Below, piece after piece: positions 1 through 5,430 of a stretch of DNA of 6,445 nucleotides; within the stretch, counting starts at the first letter, position 1, and the number at the start of each line of letters is the position of its first letter. The position numbers and the translations under genes are program-made. Source of the stretch: JBAZAX01 sp964568625 (GTDB lineage Bacteria; Babelota; Babeliae; Babelales; RVW-14); NCBI GenBank assembly GCA_964568625.1, contig CAZMQG010000033.1, positions 1-6,445 on the forward strand, given 5' to 3'. A model generated the notes under the pieces. That model was not told where the DNA came from, made no database searches, and was given only the letters and a program-made list of their open reading frames with translations.

Positions 1-171
1 ACTCCACCCATTTTCCATGTTCTGCGGATGTTTTTTAGTCTCAGATCTTATTTCTTGATCTATTGGCTGCTCGAGTTGGGTTATTGAATGTTCAACGTTT
101 TTATTTTTTTGTAATGTATTGTGCAAAAGACGTTCTCTTATTTGAGCAGCCTTCTCCGCAAGTACGTTCAT
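1..171 (-). CDS. partial CDS, unidentified (N-terminal 57 codons, continues past window edge)
   Basis: An ATG at 169-171 (complement) lies 2 bp downstream of the helicase stop codon, and the frame stays open for 57 codons to the window edge. The protein starts MNVLAEKAAQIRERLL. The visible part is hydrophilic, rich in Gln, Glu, Lys and Asn, and probably helical at the start. It has no signal peptide, membrane segment or recognisable motif. Spacing to the helicase implies co-translation in the same operon. No strong separate Shine-Dalgarno is seen; the GAAGATGAC at the helicase end is the nearest purine-rich stretch, which supports coupled initiation. By position it could be another replication or partition protein (ParB-type genes often follow helicase genes in such elements), but the sequence seen does not show that. 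An overlapping open frame at 101-304 is in another frame, mostly inside the helicase gene, and is not preferred. Confidence 0.6.
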   Translation of the reverse strand, partial: MNVLAEKAAQIRERLLHNTLQKNKNVEHSITQLEQPIDQEIRSETKKHPQNMENGWS

Positions 172-173
172 AT

Positions 174-1673
174 TTAATTGTCATCTTCTGGCAAAATTGA
201 TTCCCACAAAGATGTTTCTTCAAAGAAGCTAAATGCAGGATGAAATACGAATAGCGGACTGAATTTGCCATGATCCCTGACCTTTGGAGTAACAAGGGCT
301 GCATATCTATCCCATTTACTAATTAGTTTGTGTTTTTCTTTGAAATATCCAGAGTTTAATTCGTTTTTAACTGCTTCCATGAATGGATCATCTATATCTT
401 GTGATTCTTTACCTTTTGGCCCTCCATATAATGCTACAAGCGGATCGGTGCTTGTTCGAAGCATCATTGTATAATCTCCAACGTGATCAATCATGTAGCT
501 GCTCCGACTAGCTCCTTCACCAGTGGTATTATCTTTATGATTTTTAACGGTATCACTCAATGCTAGAATTGGAATCTCCAAATCTTCCGCCATTTGCTTT
601 ATATCAGAAATTACGCGACCAACCTTAATAGTTTCATTGTTGCAATCGATCTTTTCGTTTCCAGTCCCCAATCGTTGGAATGGATCTATAATCAAAACAA
701 GATCTTGAGTTCTTTGCTTTTTTATGCTTAAAACCTTTCCTCTAATTTCTGAGACGGTCATTCCGTTACGACCTTTAATCAAGAACAAATTGTCACAAAA
801 AGTTGCGTATTTTCCTACCGCTAGATCAAATGATTCATCTTTGGAAAGTTTTATTGTTGGGCTTTTTTCATAACTCAGACGGAGTAAGCTTCTTTTAGTT
901 AAGGCCTTTATTCCTATCTCTATTGAATAATAAAGAACGCAAGTACCATTTGCTGCAAGCATATCGGCTAGTTGCAATGCAAAAGCAGATTTTCCAACGC
1001 CAGCTCCACCAGCTAAGATACCAACTTCTGTTTTTTTTAAGCCGCCCCCAACCAATTTATCAAATGAAACAAATCCAGTTGGAATGGGTTTATTTTTAGG
1101 ATTTTTAATTTCTTCTACAGTCTTGTGTAAAGAATGTGATTGGCTAATTAGCAACTCAGAATTGCATTGTATGTCATCAATGTTTTTACGTAGAAAATCT
1201 ATTTTGTTATTGACTGGTTGACTGCCAGATTGGCATTCAATTAAAATTTTACTTAAATCTGTATTTGTCTTGTGTTGTCTAAGCTTTTCCAGCCGTTCTG
1301 TGACTTGATTTGTTGTTATAATAGGACGTTCATTAAGCTTTTCCATAATGGCATAAACGGCTTCTTCATTTGACTTGGAATTTAACGCTATTTCATCACT
1401 TGTTGCACATGTATCCTTTTCCCAAGTTCGTTTGATTCCTTGCATTGCTATTCGACTTACAGATATATGTTCTTGCTTATGTTCAGAAAATATGTCCTCT
1501 GTAAAATGCTCCGGATTGAGGCCGTCAGCGATTATACTTTCAAGCTTTTTATTTCGTAAGTAGTTGAGTATATCAAGCTCAATTTCGCTGATTAGATTAG
1601 GTGTCTCTACTACGGTTATTGTATTGTCTAATGAGGTTTGATCTTGGATTGTGTTTATCTCTTTATTTATCAT
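174..1673 (-). CDS. DnaB-family replicative helicase-like ATPase
   Basis: 499 residues, close to the usual 450-500 of DnaB, with a RecA-like C-terminal domain from about residue 195. Walker A is GGAGVGKS (222-229), followed by FALQLADMLA as in DnaB. The motif YYSIEIG (249-254) supplies the expected Glu252, Walker B is LVLIIDPFQRL with Asp330, and IPILALSD (367-374) matches the DnaB VALSQ strand with Asp in place of Gln. RSSYMIDHVGDYTMML (390-405) and a C-terminal KVRDHGKFSPLFVF (464-477) match the DnaB motif 4 and arginine-finger/KxRNG regions. Residues 28-165 resemble the helical N-terminal and linker domains but are divergent. The family forms hexamers that unwind DNA ahead of the replisome, in the cytoplasm. 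The ATG overlaps the stop of the small upstream gene (ATGA), and AAGGA lies 6 bases before it. Plasmid/integrative-element helicase is the inferred role. A DnaB-like ATPase without helicase activity is the alternative. Confidence 0.82.
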   Translation of the reverse strand: MINKEINTIQDQTSLDNTITVVETPNLISEIELDILNYLRNKKLESIIADGLNPEHFTEDIFSEHKQEHISVSRIAMQGIKRTWEKDTCATSDEIALNSKSNEEAVYAIMEKLNERPIITTNQVTERLEKLRQHKTNTDLSKILIECQSGSQPVNNKIDFLRKNIDDIQCNSELLISQSHSLHKTVEEIKNPKNKPIPTGFVSFDKLVGGGLKKTEVGILAGGAGVGKSAFALQLADMLAANGTCVLYYSIEIGIKALTKRSLLRLSYEKSPTIKLSKDESFDLAVGKYATFCDNLFLIKGRNGMTVSEIRGKVLSIKKQRTQDLVLIIDPFQRLGTGNEKIDCNNETIKVGRVISDIKQMAEDLEIPILALSDTVKNHKDNTTGEGASRSSYMIDHVGDYTMMLRTSTDPLVALYGGPKGKESQDIDDPFMEAVKNELNSGYFKEKHKLISKWDRYAALVTPKVRDHGKFSPLFVFHPAFSFFEETSLWESILPEDDN

Positions 1674-1816
1674 TTGGATTCCTTGGTTTTAAATTGTTTT
1701 TCTTCTTTAGACCAATCAAGTAATGTTGCAAAAAAATTAGTCAAAACCTTTAACTCTTCTGATGAAATTTGGGTTGGTTGGTTTTGGGGCTTACTACTAT
1801 TCTCCTTTACTTGCAT
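1670..1816 (-). CDS. 48-residue small protein between spoVG-like and helicase genes
   Basis: This small gene lies between the SpoVG-like and helicase genes. ATG at 1814-1816 (complement) is preceded by a very strong GGAGG, 6 bases upstream and inside the end of the SpoVG-like gene, which it overlaps by 20 bp. Its TGA overlaps the helicase ATG (ATGA). The protein starts MQVKENSSKPQNQPTQ, a disordered Gln/Pro/Asn-rich stretch. It then has a likely amphipathic helix around residues 18-36 with SSEELKVL and FFATLLDW, and ends in a basic tail, KQFKTKESK. I do not recognise the family. The strong ribosome site and double overlap argue that it is translated. Its position directly before a DnaB-like gene makes a helicase partner or loader-like adaptor conceivable, but that is inference. 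It could equally be a short coupling peptide. Confidence 0.62.
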   Translation of the reverse strand: MQVKENSSKPQNQPTQISSEELKVLTNFFATLLDWSKEEKQFKTKESK

Positions 1817-2075
1817 CAATAACCTCCTCAAATTTGCTGATAATTGCCTGATCTATTAATTGGGCAACACTTTTATTAATTGGATGAAATATACTTATGT
1901 TTTGATTGGAGATTTTTCGCGTTGGATATGTTAATCTTAGGTCTCCATTAGGTCGGGTGTAAATTCCGATCGATCCGAAATAAAAACTGTCGTTAAAGAC
2001 GCAACTTGCGAAACCTACAAGGCCGTCCTTAGGTTTGATTGGAATAATTTGAACATCGGTTACTCTGTCTTGCAT
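1797..2075 (-). CDS. SpoVG-like (septation protein G family) nucleic-acid-binding protein
   Basis: 92 residues, the usual SpoVG length (about 85-100). From memory it aligns along its length with the SpoVG family: an N-terminal TDVQI strand (6-10), a strand of type GFASCVFNDSFYFGSIGI (21-38), the region GDLRLTYPTRK (44-54) matching the family's GLFVAMPSKR, and the hallmark FHPIN (63-67) followed by a helix SVAQLIDQAIISKFEEV. SpoVG proteins are small dimeric DNA/RNA-binding regulators known best from Firmicutes and spirochaetes, and related copies occur on mobile elements of other bacteria. The ATG at 2073-2075 is chosen because AGGTG lies 7 bases before it. A TTG two codons upstream would sit almost on the ribosome site. 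The gene heads the helicase operon, so it may regulate or assist replication of the element, an inference from context. It overlaps the 48-residue gene by 20 bp. Confidence 0.8.
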   Translation of the reverse strand: MQDRVTDVQIIPIKPKDGLVGFASCVFNDSFYFGSIGIYTRPNGDLRLTYPTRKISNQNISIFHPINKSVAQLIDQAIISKFEEVIDASKGE

Positions 2076-2113
2076 TTTCAATCACCTCTTTGCTTAGTCT
2101 TTTTATATTGGTG

Positions 2114-2125
2114 CAAAAGCTTTTG
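2114..2125. promoter_or_regulatory. perfect 12-bp palindrome in the leader of the spoVG-like operon
   Basis: CAAAAGCTTTTG is a perfect palindrome about 40 bp before the SpoVG-like ATG. Its position, between weak -10-like sequences (TATAAA at about 2103-2108 complement, GATAAT at about 2131-2136 complement) and the ribosome site, would suit an operator. I do not see a strong -35/-10 pair for this operon, so promoter placement is uncertain. Confidence 0.3.
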
Positions 2126-2164
2126 TTGTATTATCTATGAGGCAATTATGAAGATATAAAGTAG

Positions 2165-2185
2165 TCCCGAGTCGGGTTTGCGGGA
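2165..2185. repeat. nested GC-rich inverted repeats in an AT-rich leader
   Basis: CCCGA-G-TCGGG (2166-2176) is a perfect 5-bp inverted repeat with a one-base centre. TCCCG (2165-2169) can alternatively pair with CGGGA (2181-2185), so two mutually exclusive stems share the same left arm. It stands out because the surroundings are almost entirely A/T. There is no T-tract next to it on either strand, so it is not a standard terminator. A protein-binding site or switchable leader hairpin of the operon reading left is possible. Confidence 0.35.
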
Positions 2186-2254
2186 TTCTAAAAAATGATT
2201 GAAATAAAAGGGGAATTGCAATTTTGCTCGGGAAGAAAAATGCAAAAAAATGAA

Positions 2255-2298
2255 ATTGGTTTCATCAGAATTCAGAATTAAATTTTTATGAAACCAAT
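2255..2298 (-). terminator. 11-bp perfect inverted repeat, probable terminator of the 392-residue protein gene
   Basis: ATTGGTTTCAT (2255-2265) and ATGAAACCAAT (2288-2298) are perfectly complementary, separated by 22 bases. Reading on the minus strand, the stem is followed by TTCATTTTTTTGC, a T-rich tract, as expected for an intrinsic terminator about 85 bp after the stop at 2381. Reading on the plus strand there is no T-run. The loop holds a tandem direct repeat, CAGAATTCAGAATT (2266-2279), which a plain terminator does not need. A regulatory or replication-protein binding site is the alternative. Confidence 0.45.
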
Positions 2299-2380
2299 GA
2301 TTTATTCGACGATTATACGATATTCTATTGTATAAATAAAAATCAAAATAAAAAGTTATAAAAAAAATAAATAAATTTAA

Positions 2381-3559
2381 TTATTCAAACTTATAACATA
2401 AATTAGGCGTGGCAACTTTGTTTTTCAGTTGCAATATTTTTGGATATCTTTCTTTTTCACCCGTAAAAATGTCATTGAGCTCTCTAAGATGTGCCCTAGC
2501 CGTAGTTACTTGGTCTCCGTCAAGCGATTTTTCGGATGAACCTGTAGCTATATTGTAGATACACCTTAAATCAAGGGATTTAAGAGAATCCCATTTTTTT
2601 GATATAAAATTTAACAATAAAACAGGGCCCTTTTCTGCTATTAATCCACGTTCAATTTTTTTACCATTAATTGTTAAAATCATATTCTGGCTATCCCAAC
2701 GCAATTTGAAGATCTTTTTTCTAGCAGCTAGACTTGTACCTTGCGATTTGGTCTGCGCTAGGAATAGCTTGCCCTGAGCATAGTAACAAAGGCTGTACAT
2801 ATAATCTACATAAATATTAAGAATATTAGGTACAAAATTTTGAGATCGCATTCTTGGATCAATTCTTGGATTTGTTGCTTGGTCAAATATATTGCTTAGA
2901 ATAGTTAGATCATTGCAATAAGAATAATGCCCAAGCTTTTTTAGTATCTCTGTTCTCTCCAGAAAGGCTTTTCTATTATAAATGGTATGGAAATCTGCAA
3001 GTCTATCATATTTAAACCATTCTCGCGTTACCAGTAAACGATTAAAATTATCTAATTCAGCATTCAAGCGATTTCTATTTATTTGAAATATCGCCACTAC
3101 TGCTTTTTGTTCGTTATTATATTGTATCTGTGCATGCTTTTTTAAAAATTCCAGTAGTTCGGGGTTGTTACTTTCAAGAAAGCAATTAATTATATTGTTA
3201 AACATAATACATTGAGCATCAAATAAACTTAATGTTAATGTAGTTCTGTTTTTAAATATCTCTTGCTTATAAATGCTACTTGGAAGAATAACTTTTTTAC
3301 TTTCGATTACTTCTATTGTGGCGTCGAAAATCGGCCAAAAAAGGTTGGTGGTTTCTTTTAAAACCGGTGTTATCTCTTCGCAATCACGATTGCTATCTTC
3401 TATGAGGCTTGATCTCACGGATTGCAATAACGGGTTTTTACCAAATTTTTCTGTGAATTCGTATATTGATGGTCCACAATTTGCAATATCATTAAATTTA
3501 CTTGCTCGATCACATATGGAAAATAACTCGTCTAATAAAATTTCTTCAGCTGTTAACAT
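2381..3559 (-). CDS. 392-residue protein of unknown function, possible C-terminal winged helix
   Basis: I do not recognise this protein as a whole. It has no signal peptide or long membrane segment and is probably cytoplasmic. Residues 1-275 look largely helical, with two Cys-containing hydrophobic stretches near 112-127 and 247-262. The last 110 residues have the outline of an OmpR/PhoB-type winged helix. Strands FKLRWDSQNMILTINGKKI (284-302) come first, then a helix EKGPVLLLNFISKKW (309-323). A helix then follows that could be the recognition helix, DQVTTARAHLRELNDIF (349-365), and last a terminal hairpin YPKILQLKNK...LCYKF (372-391), like the VRGxGYRF wing of that family. If so, it is a DNA-binding regulator; this is inference from pattern only. 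ATG at 3559 has AGAGGT 5-6 bases upstream and an extended -10 promoter about 50 bp before it. It is divergent from the PIN-like gene. Confidence 0.7.
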   Translation of the reverse strand: MLTAEEILLDELFSICDRASKFNDIANCGPSIYEFTEKFGKNPLLQSVRSSLIEDSNRDCEEITPVLKETTNLFWPIFDATIEVIESKKVILPSSIYKQEIFKNRTTLTLSLFDAQCIMFNNIINCFLESNNPELLEFLKKHAQIQYNNEQKAVVAIFQINRNRLNAELDNFNRLLVTREWFKYDRLADFHTIYNRKAFLERTEILKKLGHYSYCNDLTILSNIFDQATNPRIDPRMRSQNFVPNILNIYVDYMYSLCYYAQGKLFLAQTKSQGTSLAARKKIFKLRWDSQNMILTINGKKIERGLIAEKGPVLLLNFISKKWDSLKSLDLRCIYNIATGSSEKSLDGDQVTTARAHLRELNDIFTGEKERYPKILQLKNKVATPNLCYKFE

Positions 3560-3611
3560 TTTATACCTCTTCGATACATCTTTGTTGATTTAAAAATTAC
3601 CAGAAGAACGC

Positions 3612-3620
3612 ATTATAACA
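3612..3620 (-). promoter_or_regulatory. extended -10 promoter for the 392-residue protein gene
   Basis: On the minus strand the sequence reads TGTTATAAT, a perfect extended -10 (TGnTATAAT). At 17 bp spacing the -35 position is only a T-rich stretch with no TTGACA-like hexamer, which an extended -10 can tolerate. Transcription would begin near 3605, giving a leader of about 45 bases with the AGAGGT ribosome site. A weak inverted repeat GATTTTT/AAAAATC (3625-3641) overlaps the spacer/-35 and could be an operator. Confidence 0.6.
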
Positions 3621-3667
3621 GATAGATTTTTAAAAAAAATCAGTGAAGTTACAAAATTAATGCAAAT

Positions 3668-3817
3668 TTAGCAAGTTGAGTAGTTAACGGGACCAATAAG
3701 ATCTTGAATTCTGTCTGGCATAAAAATATCAAGGATAAAAGTTCTATCAGCATCCTGCTCGGGGAGCCATACTGCATTCTACGTGGCTACAAATGGCAGG
3801 CCATTCTGGTTGATCAC
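3668..3817 (-). pseudogene. degraded gene remnant with an internal stop codon
   Basis: Reading leftwards from GTG at 3817, one frame gives a protein-like 48-residue text ending at TAA (3668-3670), broken once by an in-frame TAG after residue 12. The first part is VINQNGLPFVAT and the second part begins NAVWLPEQDADRTF and includes LDIFMPDRIQDLIGP. The mix of hydrophobic, acidic and Pro/Gly residues is what real proteins show, unlike the Lys/Asn/Ile-rich random frames nearby. The core (about 3750-3815) is visibly richer in G+C than its neighbours. No ribosome site precedes it, so it is probably the C-terminal remnant of an older gene displaced by the flanking genes. I cannot name the family. 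A chance open frame is the alternative. Confidence 0.4.
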
Positions 3818-3837
3818 TCATTTATTTAATGTAAGAT
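3810..3837 (+). promoter_or_regulatory. weak candidate promoter for the PIN-like gene
   Basis: TTGATC (3810-3815) and TAAGAT (3832-3837) are separated by 16 bp, each matching the sigma-70 consensus at four of six positions. It would start transcription about 30 bp before the GTG start. The -35 lies at the edge of the gene remnant. No better pair was seen in the interval. Confidence 0.33.
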
Positions 3838-3872
3838 TCTAAACTGAAAAGTTCAATTTTTTAGGAATAAAG

Positions 3873-4814
3873 GTGGTATTGATTTATCCTGATAATTCAG
3901 TTCTTCAAAGTATAATGAGAAATTCGAAAGTTCATGACCTTTTGTATGATTGGAGTGTTAGGGAATTTGGAATTTCATGGGAATTTATCCAATCAAATTA
4001 TTTATTCCTGGAGTACATTGGGTTCCACAAAAGTCATTTAGAAATTCCCAAATCTCTTTTACTCATAACACCGCCTTCTGATTTTAAAAACATTAAAAGT
4101 ATTACTCCGAAAAACATTAAAGATCATGAAGTAGTACAGCTTGATGGTATATATGTGGCTCACTTTAAAATTCTTCAAAGTCATATTAAGGAAAAACTTT
4201 TAAAATTAGAAGATACAATTAAGAAATTGTATAAAAATACTGAGCTTAAAAGTCCAAATAATGAACGATTGGGTGCCTCATCTAATAATTTAGCACATGC
4301 TTGTTTTGGCCAAATCATTGCATTATTGAACACAGATTTTCCAGAGTTTGTCGAAAATTTATCACTAGACTTGGCCTGGGATGTTTTTTGTGGAATTTCA
4401 ATAAAAAATTTAGATGTCGCAACGCAAAGATATAGACAGTTTGTTTTCTGGCTTTATGAATTATACGACCAGTATAAGATAGTGTTTCCTTTCGCGAAAA
4501 TAATAGACGACCTATTTAAAAACCATGACATCTACCTAAAAAACTATGAGGACATGGTTGATGCCGAATTGTTAACATATGCTATTTTGGGCAGACCTGT
4601 GCAGCTAGAGCAGAATAAACCCGTTGTGGCATTGACTTATGACGATCCAATTAAAATGAAAAACAGAAAAGATCTCGGCGTAAAAATTGTTTTTGAGTTT
4701 GAAAAAAGATTAAAAACGATTATTAGAAAATCATCTGGCAAGATCTATTGTCTAGACAGAGAAAATCAGGGAATTCTAGAAATCATAGACATAAGTGTTC
4801 CAATTTGTATCTAA
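3873..4814 (+). CDS. 313-residue protein of unknown function, PIN-like nuclease features
   Basis: The start is taken as GTG because AGGA lies 6 bases upstream (3863-3866). A TTG two codons later is too close to AAGGTGG. Several features follow the PIN-domain plan, a metal-dependent RNase fold. The first strand carries an Asp (VLIYPDNSVL, Asp7) and an acidic residue falls in an early helix (FLEYIGF, Glu47). A DMVDAELLTYAILG segment has Asp227/Asp230, and a final strand ends in acids (PVVALTYDDPIKMKNR, Asp257/Asp258), where PIN proteins typically read VxTxDxDF. Typical PIN domains have about 130 residues. Here about 180 residues, partly coiled-coil-like (KEKLLKLEDTIKKLYKNTEL, 106-125), separate the second and third acidic sites. 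No signal peptide or membrane segment is seen. Its role is unknown; an RNase toxin or defence effector is possible. No antitoxin-like small gene adjoins it on the same strand. Confidence 0.68.
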   Translation: MVLIYPDNSVLQSIMRNSKVHDLLYDWSVREFGISWEFIQSNYLFLEYIGFHKSHLEIPKSLLLITPPSDFKNIKSITPKNIKDHEVVQLDGIYVAHFKILQSHIKEKLLKLEDTIKKLYKNTELKSPNNERLGASSNNLAHACFGQIIALLNTDFPEFVENLSLDLAWDVFCGISIKNLDVATQRYRQFVFWLYELYDQYKIVFPFAKIIDDLFKNHDIYLKNYEDMVDAELLTYAILGRPVQLEQNKPVVALTYDDPIKMKNRKDLGVKIVFEFEKRLKTIIRKSSGKIYCLDRENQGILEIIDISVPICI

Positions 4815-4988
4815 CATGGACAATTTTCTTTTAAGAACTACAGTTTGTCCTCTGTCTTTGTCAAAATATCTATTAGTAATAACAAAACTTCATATTGAAT
4901 TTTAGCAAAAAAACCTAATTAATTGCAAATTAAAATGGATAAAAATGACCCGTTGTATATTTATTTCATTTGTAATTAATCACCCTTT

Positions 4989-5004
4989 CCCCCCCCCCCC
5001 CCCC
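4989..5004 (+). repeat. homopolymeric tract of 16 C, probable phase-variation site
   Basis: Sixteen consecutive C residues occur in non-coding, otherwise A/T-dominated DNA. The tract ends 5 bp before TATAAA (5010-5015). Tracts of this length slip readily during replication. Located between where -35 and -10 would sit, a change in C number would change promoter spacing or strength, as known for the opc gene of Neisseria meningitidis. It precedes two exported proteins, the usual type of target for such switching. Confidence 0.75.
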
Positions 5005-5009
5005 AGTTT

Positions 5010-5015
5010 TATAAA
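5010..5015 (+). promoter_or_regulatory. candidate -10 box next to the poly-C tract
   Basis: TATAAA lies directly after the poly-C tract. The -35 position at 17 bp spacing falls in TTCCCC, so no normal -35 is present. If functional, activity would depend on tract length. Transcription would start near 5022, about 75 bp before the first exported-protein gene. A second possible -10 (TATTAT, 5058-5063) lies nearer the gene but would leave almost no leader. Confidence 0.4.
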
Positions 5016-5066
5016 GGTTTTTGAATAGGGTAAGCTGAATATCGTTGCAAGATGTTTTATTATTTT

Positions 5067-5094
5067 TTAGGGGGTTATATTTAGGGGGTTATAT
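5067..5094 (+). repeat. tandem duplication of a 14-bp ribosome-binding module
   Basis: TTAGGGGGTTATAT occurs twice in direct tandem (5067-5080, 5081-5094) immediately before the ATG at 5096. The second copy places GGGGG 7 bases before that ATG. The 12-base core TTAGGGGGTTAT is found a third time at 5431-5442, before the next gene. The GGGGG core is an unusual Shine-Dalgarno compared with AGGA/GGAGG elsewhere in the window. Confidence 0.8.
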
Positions 5095-5095
5095 A

Positions 5096-5410
5096 ATGAG
5101 TATTCGAATTCCATTAGCCAAGACGAAGCAATTATTCATGTTGGTTTGTATGCTAGGATGTTTAACTACTTTAGCAGCACAGAACGCTTGGACTCCTGTT
5201 TTGCCAGAAGAATCTGAGTATAGGCGTTTAATGCAGAATTGTGATGCAATAACTGAGAATTTTGCATACAGGAATAGCCTTAGGTCAAGTTCATATTTTT
5301 GCGCTATTTTTTGGTATCTTAAAAACATTGGTACTCCAGTCTCTTTAAGAGCATTAAAGGCACAGATTGCTATGGGTTGCATTCCAGCTAGCTACTTAAA
5401 CAATATATAG
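5096..5410 (+). CDS. 104-residue exported protein, family unknown, paralogous to the next gene's N-terminus
   Basis: The ATG at 5096 is chosen because the duplicated AGGGGG module lies 7 bases before it and the protein then begins with a signal peptide. Charged residues (K9, K11) are followed by the hydrophobic stretch LFMLVCMLGCLTTLAA (13-28), with likely cleavage near AAQNA. An upstream TTG at 5045 would add 17 residues before the signal peptide and lacks support. A lipoprotein reading (MLGC, Cys22) is possible but a poor lipobox. The mature part is about 75 residues with Cys49, Cys69 and Cys95. SEYRRLMQ (40-47) and YLKNIGTPVSLRAL (74-87) match SEYNKLKQ and YLEKRGTPAALKLL of the neighbouring protein, so both appear to belong to one family. 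It is probably periplasmic or secreted. I know no function. It is probably co-transcribed with the next gene, 36 bp away, under the poly-C promoter region. Confidence 0.72.
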   Translation: MSIRIPLAKTKQLFMLVCMLGCLTTLAAQNAWTPVLPEESEYRRLMQNCDAITENFAYRNSLRSSSYFCAIFWYLKNIGTPVSLRALKAQIAMGCIPASYLNNI

Positions 5411-5430
5411 CCATAGAAGATTACAAATTA

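Larger units (their letters stand above)
2076..2380. other. 305-bp non-coding region between two minus-strand genes
   Basis: No credible gene on either strand. It contains the palindrome at 2114-2125, the GC-rich repeats at 2165-2185 and the 11-bp inverted repeat at 2255-2298. Between 2300 and 2380 it is almost pure A/T (AATAAAAATCAAAATAAAAA type). It serves as 3' region of the gene on the right and leader of the helicase operon on the left. The AT-rich block plus inverted repeats next to a helicase operon also resembles a replication origin, but no convincing iteron series is seen. Confidence 0.5.
3560..3872. other. 313-bp divergent intergenic region
   Basis: It carries the minus-strand extended -10 promoter (3612-3620), the gene remnant (3668-3817) and a weak plus-strand promoter at 3810-3837. 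No intact gene is seen in it. Confidence 0.6.
4815..5066. other. non-coding AT-rich spacer upstream of the exported-protein genes
   Basis: No credible gene. A weak inverted repeat GGACAA/TTGTCC (4818-4823, 4845-4850) right after the PIN-like gene could be a poor terminator. The only other notable elements are the poly-C tract and the TATAAA described separately. Confidence 0.5.

Noticed and set aside
1375..1563. Plus-strand open frame of 62 codons
   Set aside because: Lies entirely inside the helicase gene on the other strand and has no ribosome site; a shadow frame.
1638..1859. Plus-strand open frame of 73 codons with hydrophobic stretches
   Set aside because: Antisense to the SpoVG-like, 48-residue and helicase gene junctions, which carry strong ribosome sites; its hydrophobicity comes from antisense of Lys/Glu/Asn codons.
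2076..2081. TTG start for the SpoVG-like gene
   Set aside because: Only about 2 bases from the AGAGGTG site; the ATG six bases later is correctly spaced.
2161..2190. GC-rich repeat as a tRNA 3' end or attachment site
   Set aside because: No T-loop consensus, no second copy in the window and no integrase gene seen.
3273..3593. Plus-strand open frame of 106 codons
   Set aside because: Antisense to the 5' half of the 392-residue gene, which has a better start, ribosome site and promoter.
4818..4850. GGACAA/TTGTCC inverted repeat as terminator of the PIN-like gene
   Set aside because: Only 6 bp of stem, a 21-base loop and no T-tract afterwards; kept only as a weak note.
5045..5095. TTG start extending the 104-residue protein upstream
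   Set aside because: Would place 17 residues, encoded by the ribosome-binding repeats themselves, before the signal peptide; ATG 5096 has the ideal spacing.
5089..5382. Minus-strand open frame of 97 codons
   Set aside because: Antisense to the signal-peptide protein; the plus-strand frame has a ribosome module, signal peptide and a paralogue.
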